Positions 1 to 7,757 of a stretch of 62,060 bases of DNA are shown in pieces; position 1 is the stretch's first letter; every line of letters starts with the position of its first letter. Made by a program: the position numbers and the translations under genes. The DNA is from JAABRU01 sp050180235 (lineage in GTDB: Bacteria; Desulfobacterota; Desulfobacteria; Desulfobacterales; Desulfococcaceae). The stretch covers positions 1 to 62,060 of the forward strand of contig JBFXEJ010000023.1 in NCBI GenBank assembly GCA_050180235.1, given 5' to 3'. The notes beneath the pieces were generated by a model. That model saw only the letters and a program-made list of their open reading frames with translations, searched no databases and was not told the DNA's origin.

Positions 1-111
1 AGATGCCCGAATTTGGTAAGAAAAACGCTTTCTTTCAGCCGTGATGATGATTTTCATAAAATCCGTATCCGAAGTTTTATTGATCATTATAATTTTACAT
101 TATCAGCATGA
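1..111 (+). pseudogene. 3' end of an IS1-type transposase (partial)
   Basis: Frame 1 is open from the window edge to a TGA at 109-111. It reads through RKTLSFSRDDDFHKIRIRSF and ends in a DHYNF-like tail. This resembles the last residues of IS1-family transposases (an R-KT-FS-S-E-H-K-I-SFI-pattern, from family knowledge). The rest of the gene lies outside the window, so intactness cannot be judged. No IS1-like terminal inverted repeat was recognised downstream. Identification rests on about 35 residues. Confidence 0.55.
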
Positions 112-396
112 AAAGTCCCACTACCCGCTTTTGAACTCTTTGTAACAGATATTAACGGCCTGAACATCAGGGCAGGAGAAGGCGATAAGAATGCTTATCA
201 CCGGTTTTCATTGCAAAATAAGATTGAAGATTACGAAACATCTGCGTTTATTTTGCCGGTATCCATATACCGGGAGCTTTCCGGTTTGCTTGAATTTCAG
301 GAATACCCTACCGTAAGATTTGATAAAAACGGAAAAGTGTTTTATGAAACACCGTCATATTTTCAAAAAGGAAGGTCTGAGAAGGATCATTCCTGA
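112..396 (+). pseudogene. Unrecognised coding remnant
   Basis: The same frame as the transposase tail stays open after its stop for about 94 codons and has protein-like composition, including FELFVTDINGLNIRAGEGDK and a later FQEYPTVRFDKNGKVFYETP. It has no convincing start codon (only TTG at 211) and no ribosome binding site, and it stops at 394-396. I do not recognise the family. It is most likely debris of a gene broken by the neighbouring insertion sequence, but it could be non-coding. Confidence 0.3.
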
Positions 397-431
397 ATGG
401 CATTGGGATATTTCTGTGAAAAGGCAGTACA

Positions 432-463
432 TGGAGCGCAAAAATGAAAATTTTTGCACTCCC
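432..463. repeat. Short copy of the GGAGTGCAAAAATT palindromic element
   Basis: GGAGCGCAAAAAT and AATTTTTGCACTCCC form a compact inverted repeat with a 2-3 base loop. The same ends occur in longer copies at 44335-44388, 48986-49020 and 52742-52774, and in the 93-bp repeat at 862-1080. It sits exactly at the 5' edge of the PD-(D/E)XK fragment, so it may mark the rearrangement that removed the front of that gene. Confidence 0.6.
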
Positions 464-870
464 GTTTATTTCCTGCCGCAGATGGGCAGGAGGATTACAA
501 ATCCTTTTTTGAGACTGTGAAGGCGATCTTTTCCGCCATCCCTTATCCTCTGGAATCCAAACGGGACGAGGCTTATTTCCACACCCTGTTTTATCTCATG
601 GTCTGCGCATCCGGCGTTGATGCCCGCAGTGAGGTCATGACCTGTGAGGGCAGAATTGATCTGCTGGTGAAATTTCCGGACAAAATCTTTATCATTGAAT
701 TCAAATGCGGCCAGAGCGCGGACGCGGCATTGAAACAAATCCGGGACAAAAATTATGCTGATCCGTACAGACAGAGCGGAAAGAAAATCATTCTCATGGG
801 CATTAATTTTGACATGGAAAAGCGCAATGTGGGGGAGTGGAAAACAGAGGATTTTCAGCAGATCCTTTGA
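454..870 (+). pseudogene. C-terminal PD-(D/E)XK domain of an AAA-ATPase-like protein, truncated
   Basis: The frame encodes about 130 residues that match the nuclease-like C-terminal domain found at the end of AAA-ATPase-like proteins (PDDEXK_9 type, from family knowledge). It has an FHTLFYLM helix, EVMTCEGRIDLLVKF with the catalytic-type D, IIEFKCG with the E-x-K pair, then KKIILMGINF and a terminal W. Full-length members carry an ATPase domain of several hundred residues in front. Here the frame begins inside a palindromic repeat at a TTG with no ribosome binding site, so the ATPase part is missing. The last codons overlap the first copy of a 93-bp tandem repeat. Confidence 0.6.
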
Positions 871-1080
871 AAGTTTCACACATCCCAATGCAATAATACG
901 CAAAAAACCGCTCCGTTTAATTTTTGCACTCCCGCTGTCATAAAAGAAAATCTAATCCTTTGAACGGTTCACACATCCCAATGCAATAATACGCAAAAAA
1001 CCGCTCCGCTTAATTTTTGCACTCCCGCGGTCATAAAGGAAAAACTAATCCTTTGCCCGGTTCACACATCCCAATGCAAT
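862..1080. repeat. 93-bp direct tandem repeat, 2.35 copies
   Basis: Copies start at 862, 955 and 1048, each with ATCCTTTG followed by a TTCACACATCCCAATGCAAT block. The first two carry GCAAAAAACCGCTCCG and TAATTTTTGCACTCCC, an arm of the dispersed GGAGTGCAAAAATT element. The third, partial copy is the true 3' end of the ABC permease gene (its last 11 codons). The array therefore seems to have grown from that gene end plus an adjacent inserted element. Confidence 0.9.
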
Positions 1081-1782
1081 TCCGAAACACAGACAGCCAA
1101 TGACGGCCAGAATCACATAGGACAGAAGCGGAGGAGACTGCCCGAACGCCGCAGCGCGGATGGATTTGGCTGCGTGCGTCAGAGGCAGGAAATGCAGAAG
1201 AGTCCGGGCCCATTCCGGCAGACGATCCACAGGAAAGAAGGTCCCGCCCAGAAAAGCCATAGGGGTAATGATGAAATTGCTGACCATTGCCTGATCTGCA
1301 TGGGATTTCACCAGCATGGCCACAGCCACCGCAATGGATGCAAAGATAAAAGTGTTAAGCAGTACGGCCAGCCAGAACAGGGGATTGCAGGAAAGAACCA
1401 CTCCGGACAGCAGACCCAGAACAAGAATCACTGTTACAGCTATCAGGGCGCGGGTCATACCCGCGAGCACTTCGCCGCATACATAGGCCATACTGCTGAT
1501 GGGCGCGGACTGAAATTCCTCAAAAATATGCCAGTAAAACCGGGAGATATTGATCTCACTGGCAATGCCGTAAGCCTGGGTCATGCTGCTCATGGCCACC
1601 AGACCCGGAATCAGGAATTCTGTATAGGAATATCCCTCCACCCGCACATGCCCGCCCATTGCGTAACCGAACGCTATGAGATAGAGCAGCGGAGACACGG
1701 ACATGGAAGCCAGCATCCGGGACAGCCTGCGCCGCAGAATCAGCAGTTCTCTGTAATATACCGCATTCCATCCCTTTATCAT
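1045..1782 (-). CDS. ABC-2 type transporter permease
   Basis: This 245-residue integral membrane protein is the channel half of an ABC-2 exporter, the class that moves drugs, polysaccharides or lipids out across the inner membrane. The charged N-terminus (YYRELLILRRRLSRML) is typical, and about six hydrophobic segments follow. The conserved ABC-2 region around FLGGTFFPVDRLPEWARTL and FLPLTHAAKSIR lies in the last third. The start overlaps the stop of the upstream ATPase gene by 4 bases (ATGA), so the two are translationally coupled. The substrate cannot be told from sequence. The last 11 codons form the partial third copy of the 93-bp tandem repeat. Confidence 0.9.
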   Translation of the reverse strand: MIKGWNAVYYRELLILRRRLSRMLASMSVSPLLYLIAFGYAMGGHVRVEGYSYTEFLIPGLVAMSSMTQAYGIASEINISRFYWHIFEEFQSAPISSMAYVCGEVLAGMTRALIAVTVILVLGLLSGVVLSCNPLFWLAVLLNTFIFASIAVAVAMLVKSHADQAMVSNFIITPMAFLGGTFFPVDRLPEWARTLLHFLPLTHAAKSIRAAAFGQSPPLLSYVILAVIGCLCFGIALGCVNRAKD

Positions 1783-2642
1783 GACATTTCCTTTCCTCCG
1801 GGCTTTGCACTGACCTTTTTGCCGGTCAGGGACAGAAATGCGTCTTCCAGATTGACCCGGCGCAGGGTGAAGCTGTCCTGCTGCTGAACCGAATAGGCTT
1901 TGGCCTCTTCCCTTGTCCGGAAATAGGCAGTGTTCATTTCATTGTCAATCACTCTGTCAATGGCCCATTCTCCCAACTGATCCATGAGTTTTTGCGGTGT
2001 ATCTGTTGCCACGATACCGCCTTCATCCAGAAAAGCCACCCGGTCGGCCAGAAATTCAGCTTCTTCAATATAATGGGTGGTCAGAAAAATAGTTGCTCCG
2101 TTGTGCTGAATTTTCCGGATCAATGCCCAGATGCGCCTGCGGATGCCTGCATCCAGCCCGACTGTGGGTTCATCCAGAAACAGGACTTTGGGGGAATGCA
2201 CGAGCGCACGGGCAATCATAACTCTGCGTTTCATGCCTCCGGAAAGTTCTTTGGCCGGAGTGTCTTTCCGCTCAAGCATATCAATATAGGTCAGAAGTTC
2301 TTGAATTTTCTCCCGTCTTTTCCGCACCGGCATATGAAAAAGCCTGCCATGCACATCCAGATTTTCAAACACTGTCAGTTCCTGATCCAGATTCACAGAC
2401 TGGGGAACCAGTCCGCACTGGCGTTTTGCATCCAGAGTCTGCTTTTCAATATGAAAACCGTTGAGAAACGCATCTCCGGAAGAAAGTTTGGTCAGGCCGG
2501 TGAGAATCCGGATGGTGGTGGTTTTTCCAGCTCCGTTGGGGCCGAGATAGGCAAAAAGTTCCCCTTCAGGCACATGCAGGCACACGCCTTTCAGTGCATG
2601 GATGTCTTTATAGTATTTTGTCAGTTTGTCGATTCGTATCAT
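1779..2642 (-). CDS. ABC transporter ATP-binding protein (DrrA/CcmA-like)
   Basis: This 287-residue ATPase powers the adjacent ABC-2 permease. Walker A GPNGAGKTT lies near residues 34-42, the Q-loop in LVPQSV near 80, the signature LSGGMKRR near 132-139, Walker B VLFLDEPTVGLD near 152, and the H-loop in TTHYIEEAE. The C-terminal 70 residues contain the short extra domain seen in drug-exporter ATPases. The gene is first in a two-gene operon with the permease. Members of this family export antibiotics or lipids; which applies here is unknown. Confidence 0.93.
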   Translation of the reverse strand: MIRIDKLTKYYKDIHALKGVCLHVPEGELFAYLGPNGAGKTTTIRILTGLTKLSSGDAFLNGFHIEKQTLDAKRQCGLVPQSVNLDQELTVFENLDVHGRLFHMPVRKRREKIQELLTYIDMLERKDTPAKELSGGMKRRVMIARALVHSPKVLFLDEPTVGLDAGIRRRIWALIRKIQHNGATIFLTTHYIEEAEFLADRVAFLDEGGIVATDTPQKLMDQLGEWAIDRVIDNEMNTAYFRTREEAKAYSVQQQDSFTLRRVNLEDAFLSLTGKKVSAKPGGKEMS

Positions 2643-2711
2643 ATGTTTTCAGATCAGAAACTTTTATAAATTCCCGATTTCATGCAGGGCAGTCTTTTCC
2701 GTTCTGCCTGC

Positions 2712-3395
2712 CTATAATCTGCTCCACGTAACCCAGGTACCTGAGTTCTCGTCATATTCCTGAAAAGTGCCGGGTGTGATGTTCCGGATTTTCACAGTAA
2801 CTTCTGTTTCCCCGTGTTCCGGAGCTTCCCAGGGGGAGAAGGAATTATTGTCAAAATCGTAATACTGTACCAGTATTTCGGACTGAATCAGTTTGTCTCC
2901 GTCCTGTTTCCATCTGCCGCGGAAATTGATGATGGCCTGATTCTGTATGCCGGCCTCAGGAATTGTCACATAGGTTGTTATGGCAAATATGCCGTCAGTT
3001 TTCAGATCCATTTGCAGTTTTTGTGAACCGGTTCCGCTGAAACCATCTTCCTCTTCGGAAAATTCAATAGTATTTTCCTCATAATGATACAAACCCGGAG
3101 ACAGTATGGCAGGGGATTCTGTTTTGCTTTCTGCTGCATTTGGTGCAGAGCTGTCTTTCTCCTGCACGGCAGAGGGAACAGTCTCTGTTTTGGCATTTTT
3201 GACGCGTGCCTCTGCATTTGCCTCCGCAGGAGCTTCTGTTTTGAAATCTTTGGCATCCGTTCCGGCAGGGGCCCGGCCTGTTCCTGCTGCCGCATCTTTG
3301 GCAGTTTGACCACTAGTCTGTGCGAAGCCCGCAGAAAAGATTCCTGTCACAAATAAACTGATAAATAAGAACAATACGATTTTTCCCATACCCAT
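2712..3395 (-). CDS. Secreted protein of unknown function
   Basis: The 227-residue product has a clear signal peptide (KIVLFLFISLFVTGIFSAGF, cleavage after AFAQ-like residues near 25). A low-complexity stretch rich in Ala, Thr, Glu and Lys follows to about residue 95. A C-terminal beta-rich domain (about 98-227) contains regularly spaced aromatic residues and ends TWVTWSRL. I do not recognise the family; the last domain looks like a small lipocalin-like or META/DUF-type barrel of periplasmic proteins, a guess from composition. The gene stands alone, 69 bases upstream of the ABC ATPase start on the same strand. Confidence 0.7.
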   Translation of the reverse strand: MGMGKIVLFLFISLFVTGIFSAGFAQTSGQTAKDAAAGTGRAPAGTDAKDFKTEAPAEANAEARVKNAKTETVPSAVQEKDSSAPNAAESKTESPAILSPGLYHYEENTIEFSEEEDGFSGTGSQKLQMDLKTDGIFAITTYVTIPEAGIQNQAIINFRGRWKQDGDKLIQSEILVQYYDFDNNSFSPWEAPEHGETEVTVKIRNITPGTFQEYDENSGTWVTWSRL

Positions 3396-3895
3396 CTCCC
3401 TGTTTTGTGTATGCTGATAATACTCTATAAAAGCAAAGTTATATGTTTTGGATATACTTTATCCGGCATTCCCTGGGACTGTCTTATAAAATAACATGAA
3501 GATTTATGGCAAGATTTATTTTTGATACAGGAGCAGATCCCGGACTGCGGAGTACACGGATGATAATCATTTTCTGCACAGATAAGATGATTTCCGGAAA
3601 ACAATATCCCTGAAGTTTCCCAACACCGCAGAAACGGCATCCTGCCGTTTCCGGGGCGGCAGGATGCCGCCCTACGGTGAATAAATATGCAGTGTCCGGA
3701 AAAACCGGATTTTTTGGAAAAATCAGGTTTTTTGCGGCTAACAGGTTCAGGGCAGCCGGAGCAAAAACGCACTCTGCAGACATGGTCCCCGCATTGCGGT
3801 TTCTGTGAAAACACAGCAGGGTATATTCATTTTCAGAAAATCACCTTAAAGAGAGCAACAAACTTTCAGTCAGGGACTCCGGAACCAATCCCCTG
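3396..3895. other. Intergenic region with a repeat-bounded element
   Basis: I see no convincing gene in this 500-base gap. Open frames on the minus strand (3425-3814) lack a ribosome binding site and any family resemblance. Most of the gap is one repeat-bounded element (3584-3850) with an internal hairpin. Confidence 0.6.
3584..3850. mobile_element. MITE-like element with AGGTGATTTCC-type ends
   Basis: The left end (3584-3608) carries GATGATTTCCGGAAAACAAT and the right end (3821-3850) carries GTATATTCATTTTCAGAAAA then TCACCTTA. These are inverted relatives of the ends at 32808-32903, 55398-55505 and 58967-59070. Inside, CGGCATCCTGCCG (3635-3647) pairs with CGGCAGGATGCCG (3657-3669). No transposase is encoded. 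Confidence 0.5.
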
Positions 3896-4594
3896 TCAAA
3901 ATTCCGGAGATCCGGATTTTCCATGCTCAGCCAGTTCTTTGAGACGCTCCTGATCCAGCAGAAAAATATTCCGCCCCTCCACCCGGATCAGGCTGTCTGC
4001 GGACATTTTGGCAAAAATCCGTGACAGGGTTTCCGGTATGGTTCCCAGCAGACTGGCCAATTGGCCTTTGGAAATATTCAGTTCCACCGTGTCTGATCTG
4101 CACTGTTCCTCAGCCAGATAAACCAGGTACGCAGCCAGACGCTCCGGCACCTCCTTTAAGGAAAGGTTTTCAATCTGCACCGTAAAATACCGCAGCCGCA
4201 TGGACAGAACCGCAAGCATGTTCAGGGCAAGCGACGGATTTGCCGTAATCAGTTCCACAAATTCCCTGCGGGGAAAAAAAAGCAGATGTGTTTTGGCAAT
4301 GGCCTGCGCACTGGCCGGAAAGGATTTTCCGCTGAACACAGGCACTTCACCAAAAGGTTCACCCGGACCGAAGATGTGAAAAATCTGCTCTTTTCCCTCT
4401 GAGGACAGCTTGAATATCTTCACCTTTCCATCGGCAACCGCATAAAAACCGCTGGCTGTATCCCCATCCCAGAAGATCATTTCGCCCCTGCCAACATTTT
4501 TGTTCTGGGCAATTTTTCCTATATCACGGAGTTCTTCCGGAGACAGACCTTCAAAAAAAGGAAGTCCGGAAATGATTTCCATTATATTCTGCAT
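3896..4594 (-). CDS. Crp/Fnr-family transcription regulator
   Basis: This 232-residue cytoplasmic regulator has an N-terminal cyclic-nucleotide-binding fold (about 12-125, with GRGEMIFWDGDTASGFY and a GEPFGEVPVFSGKSFPASAQ phosphate-cassette-like stretch). A dimerisation helix lies near 125-150, and a C-terminal winged helix (about 165-220) contains the recognition motif QLASLLGTIPETLSRIF. No N-terminal Fnr-type cysteine cluster is present. The cassette keeps the GE and SFPASA pattern, but whether it binds cAMP cannot be settled by eye. It lies 124 bases downstream of the CooC-like gene on the same strand. A REC-REC-adenylate cyclase is encoded at the far end of the window, so cAMP signalling is plausible. 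Confidence 0.9.
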   Translation of the reverse strand: MQNIMEIISGLPFFEGLSPEELRDIGKIAQNKNVGRGEMIFWDGDTASGFYAVADGKVKIFKLSSEGKEQIFHIFGPGEPFGEVPVFSGKSFPASAQAIAKTHLLFFPRREFVELITANPSLALNMLAVLSMRLRYFTVQIENLSLKEVPERLAAYLVYLAEEQCRSDTVELNISKGQLASLLGTIPETLSRIFAKMSADSLIRVEGRNIFLLDQERLKELAEHGKSGSPEF

Positions 4595-4718
4595 TTGTTT
4601 CCGCTTTCCGAATACAAAGGTTGACAGATAAGAAAAAAATATGGGGGAAAAGATAAAACTGCCCGGTAATGGGACTTTTTATACTGAGACAGTTCCCCCT
4701 TTTTTCACAAATGCAGGA

Positions 4719-5486
4719 TCACTGTCCCACAGATTTGAATTTGTCCAGAAAGCGGCAGATGTCTTTGATTCCGGGCAGAACAGTGCTAAGGGATTTTCCT
4801 TCCATAGCGTCCCGGAAAATGGAGCGGGTGTCGGGAATCCGGGCAATGATCCTGTCAGCGTCCACATTCTCTGCCATGACAGATTCGATCTCAGCATCGG
4901 TTCTGTTCAGCACAAAATACACGGGTTTTGCAATTTTATCTCCGATATCGGCAATCTTGCGCGCGAGCAGAAAGGAATCAAAGGAGGGATCCACAATGGT
5001 CAGGATCATATCTGCCCCCGCGTCCACTCCCCTGCCCAGATGCTCAATTCCGGCTTCGGTATCCACAATGACCATTTCCTCTTTCCCGGTTACCAGATTG
5101 CCCAGCAGGGTTTTGGAAAGCACGCCCATAGCGCAAGCGCAGCCTTCTCCGAACTGGTGAATCTTGCCGATGGTAAGCAGCCGGATGCCGTCGCATTCCA
5201 CAAGAAAATCCTGGGGGATGTCTGCAACCCGCCATTTTTCATTGACAAATGCTGGCATTCCGTGTGAAAATACTTCCATCATTCTGTTTTTGGCGCCCTT
5301 TTTGCCTCCCAGTCTGTCGGTCAGTACCACTGCCTCTTCAGCCCCCAGCAGCCGTGCCAGTCCCAGATTGGATTCATCAGCGTCCACCAGCAGCACCCGG
5401 TACCCTTTGTCGCGCAATTCCCTTGCGATCAGCACCGACAGTGTGCTCTTTCCGCTTCCGCCTTTGCCGCAGATAAGAATTTTCAT
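4719..5486 (-). CDS. cooC: CooC-like nickel-insertion ATPase
   Basis: This 255-residue MinD/ParA-type P-loop ATPase opens with the deviant Walker A GKGGSGKST at 7-15, followed by DADESN. The Cys-x-Cys pair in GEGCACAMG (C116 and C118) is the metal-binding hallmark of CooC proteins, which use ATP to help load nickel into carbon monoxide dehydrogenase. VIVDTEAGIEHLGRG supplies the switch region. No CODH catalytic gene lies in the window, so the client enzyme must be elsewhere or differ. The neighbour downstream is a Crp/Fnr regulator. The family is clear; the CODH assignment is inference. Confidence 0.85.
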   Translation of the reverse strand: MKILICGKGGSGKSTLSVLIARELRDKGYRVLLVDADESNLGLARLLGAEEAVVLTDRLGGKKGAKNRMMEVFSHGMPAFVNEKWRVADIPQDFLVECDGIRLLTIGKIHQFGEGCACAMGVLSKTLLGNLVTGKEEMVIVDTEAGIEHLGRGVDAGADMILTIVDPSFDSFLLARKIADIGDKIAKPVYFVLNRTDAEIESVMAENVDADRIIARIPDTRSIFRDAMEGKSLSTVLPGIKDICRFLDKFKSVGQ

Positions 5487-5629
5487 AGCAGTTTCCTATA
5501 CAATACATATTTTTTCTGTTTACAAATTCCGGTCAGGGATTTATGAAGTGTAACAGAATTTTTTTTTATGTACCACAACTGAATGCAAATCTCAAGAATG
5601 AACCATCACAAAGGAACAAGCATACAGAT

Positions 5630-7507
5630 ATGATCAGTATTGAAAATATATCCAAAGGATTCGGGGGACAGACCCTGTTTGAGGATGCGGGTTTCCGGCT
5701 GAACCGCCGGGAACGGGTGGGGCTGGTGGGACGCAACGGGCATGGCAAGACCACTTTGTTCAGAATCATCATCGGTGAGGAATCCCCGGATGCGGGCGCG
5801 GTGATTATTCCCAAAAACTACCGCATCGGTTATGTGCGTCAGACCATTGAATTTACCGAAAATACAGTTCTGAAAGAAGGCATGAAAGGACTGCGCGGGG
5901 AGGAAACCGACCATTCCTGGAAAGTGGAAAAAATCCTTTTCGGTCTGGGTTTTTCCCAGTCTGATATGGATCGCAGCCCTATGGAATTTTCCGGAGGATT
6001 TCAGGTGCGTCTGAATCTGGCAAAAATGCTGGTGTCTGATCCGGATCTGCTGCTGCTCGACGAACCCACCAACTATCTGGATATTACATCGATTCGGTGG
6101 ATACAGGGTTTTCTCAATGCCTGGCCCCGTGAGGTTATGCTGATTACCCATGATCGCGGATTCATGGATAAAGTTGTCACGCATACGGTCGCAATTCACA
6201 GGAAAAAAATGCGTAAAATAGAGGGCGACACCGGCAAACTTTACGCGCAGATTGCCCAGGACGAGGAAATCTATGAAAAAACAAGGGTGAATGACGAACG
6301 CAGGCGCAAAGAGATCGAGCTTTTCATTTCCCGTTTCCGGGCCAAGGCACGGCTGGCCAATATGGTGCAGTCCCGTGTCAAAACGCTGGGAAAAATGGAG
6401 AAAAAAGACAAACTGGAGGAACTGAAGAATCTGGATTTCTCTTTCCGATCCAAGCCCTTTAAAGGCAAGAATGTGATGAATGTCCGTAACCTTTCCTTTG
6501 CCTATGAGGGACAGACAAAACTCATTGACAATTTTGCTGTCAGCGTTGGGCCGGGCGAGCGCATCTGCATTGTGGGCAAAAACGGCAAAGGCAAGACCAC
6601 TTTGCTACGACTGATTGCGGGTTCCCTTACGCCCCAAAGCGGTGAAATTGTGTTCAATCCCAATATTGTCAACGGCGTGTATGAGCAGACCAATATCAAA
6701 ACTCTGGTGGACACACGCACAGTGGCAGAGGAAATTCTGTATTCCGATGCAGGCGTGGATCAGCAGAAGGCCCGGAATATCGCGGGAGCCGTGATGTTTG
6801 AGGGCGATTCTGCTTTGAAAAAGGTCAGTGTGCTGTCCGGAGGGGAAAAAAGCAGGGTTATGCTGGGCAAACTCCTTGCCACACCTGTGAACATGCTGCT
6901 GCTGGACGAACCCACCAACCATCTGGATATGGAATCATGCGATGCTCTGCTTGCCGCAATTGACAATTTTGAAGGCGTTGTGATTATGGTCACGCACAAT
7001 GAAATGTTTCTCCATGCCATTGCACAGCGGCTGATTGTGTTCCGGGATGAGGGCGTTGAGGTGTTTGAGGGAACCTATCAGGATTTTCTGGAAAAAGGCG
7101 GATGGCAGGATGAGGGCATGTCCGCAGCAAAAGCCGAACCGGTGATGGCCCGCGAAGAAAAAGATAACCGTCCGAAAATCAGCAGAAAGGAACTGCGCAA
7201 ACTGCGATCTGATGTGGTCACAGAGCGGTCAAAACTCCTTAAACCTGTGGAAGACCGGATTGCACGGATTGAAAATGATATTGATGCAAATGAAAAAAAA
7301 CTGGAAAAGCTGAATGCGGAAATGATGGAGGCCAGTCTGAAAGGGGATGGCAGGAAAATCGCGGACATCGGTCAGAGCATCCATTCCTGTCAGCAGGCCA
7401 TTGACAACTGGTTTGGGGAACTGGAAACACTCACGGAAAAACTGGAAAAGGAAGGCGCGGTATTTGATGCCCGGCTTGCGGAACTGGATGAAACAGCAGC
7501 ATTCTGA
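5630..7507 (+). CDS. ABC-F family ATPase (Uup/YheS-like)
   Basis: This is a soluble protein of 625 residues with two ABC ATPase domains and no membrane segment. ABC-F proteins act on ribosomes or in DNA-related quality control. First domain: GRNGHGKTTL, FSGGFQVRLNLAKML and LLLLDEPTNYLD. The charged linker RFRAKARLANMVQSRVKTL follows. Second domain: GKNGKGKTTL, LSGGEKSRVMLGKLL and LLLDEPTNHLD. The last 110 residues form a charged coiled coil, as in Uup. The frame is open from 5543, but ATG 5630 (MISIENISKGF) aligns with family N-termini and follows AAGGAA, so I start there. It is divergent from cooC, and the two genes probably share the 5487-5629 promoter region. Confidence 0.88.
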   Translation: MISIENISKGFGGQTLFEDAGFRLNRRERVGLVGRNGHGKTTLFRIIIGEESPDAGAVIIPKNYRIGYVRQTIEFTENTVLKEGMKGLRGEETDHSWKVEKILFGLGFSQSDMDRSPMEFSGGFQVRLNLAKMLVSDPDLLLLDEPTNYLDITSIRWIQGFLNAWPREVMLITHDRGFMDKVVTHTVAIHRKKMRKIEGDTGKLYAQIAQDEEIYEKTRVNDERRRKEIELFISRFRAKARLANMVQSRVKTLGKMEKKDKLEELKNLDFSFRSKPFKGKNVMNVRNLSFAYEGQTKLIDNFAVSVGPGERICIVGKNGKGKTTLLRLIAGSLTPQSGEIVFNPNIVNGVYEQTNIKTLVDTRTVAEEILYSDAGVDQQKARNIAGAVMFEGDSALKKVSVLSGGEKSRVMLGKLLATPVNMLLLDEPTNHLDMESCDALLAAIDNFEGVVIMVTHNEMFLHAIAQRLIVFRDEGVEVFEGTYQDFLEKGGWQDEGMSAAKAEPVMAREEKDNRPKISRKELRKLRSDVVTERSKLLKPVEDRIARIENDIDANEKKLEKLNAEMMEASLKGDGRKIADIGQSIHSCQQAIDNWFGELETLTEKLEKEGAVFDARLAELDETAAF

Positions 7508-7757
7508 GGTGGAGCGCAGCCACACTGCCATTAAGGAATGGGTGGAACGTAGGATATTGATTTACTGCAGGGGCAGACCCTGAGGCACAGCAGGGCTGTT
7601 AAGTTCTTCCTTGAAATATTTCCTGTTTTATTATAGGATAGTGCGCAGTGTTTGCCTGTTCAGTCAGATAAATTGAACAAAGAGGGGATACTGATATGAA
7701 TTTAATGGAACTGTTTTCTTAAAATCTGCTTCACAGACAAAAGGACATTGCCAAAAC

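Noticed and set aside
862..1080. Possible CRISPR or attachment-site array from the 93-bp repeats
   Set aside because: The units are uninterrupted direct tandem copies with no spacers, and the third copy is the end of the permease gene.
3425..3814. Minus-strand frame of 129 codons between the secreted protein and the Crp/Fnr gene
   Set aside because: It spans the inverted-repeat element, is Cys/His/Pro-rich in a non-protein-like way, and has no ribosome binding site.
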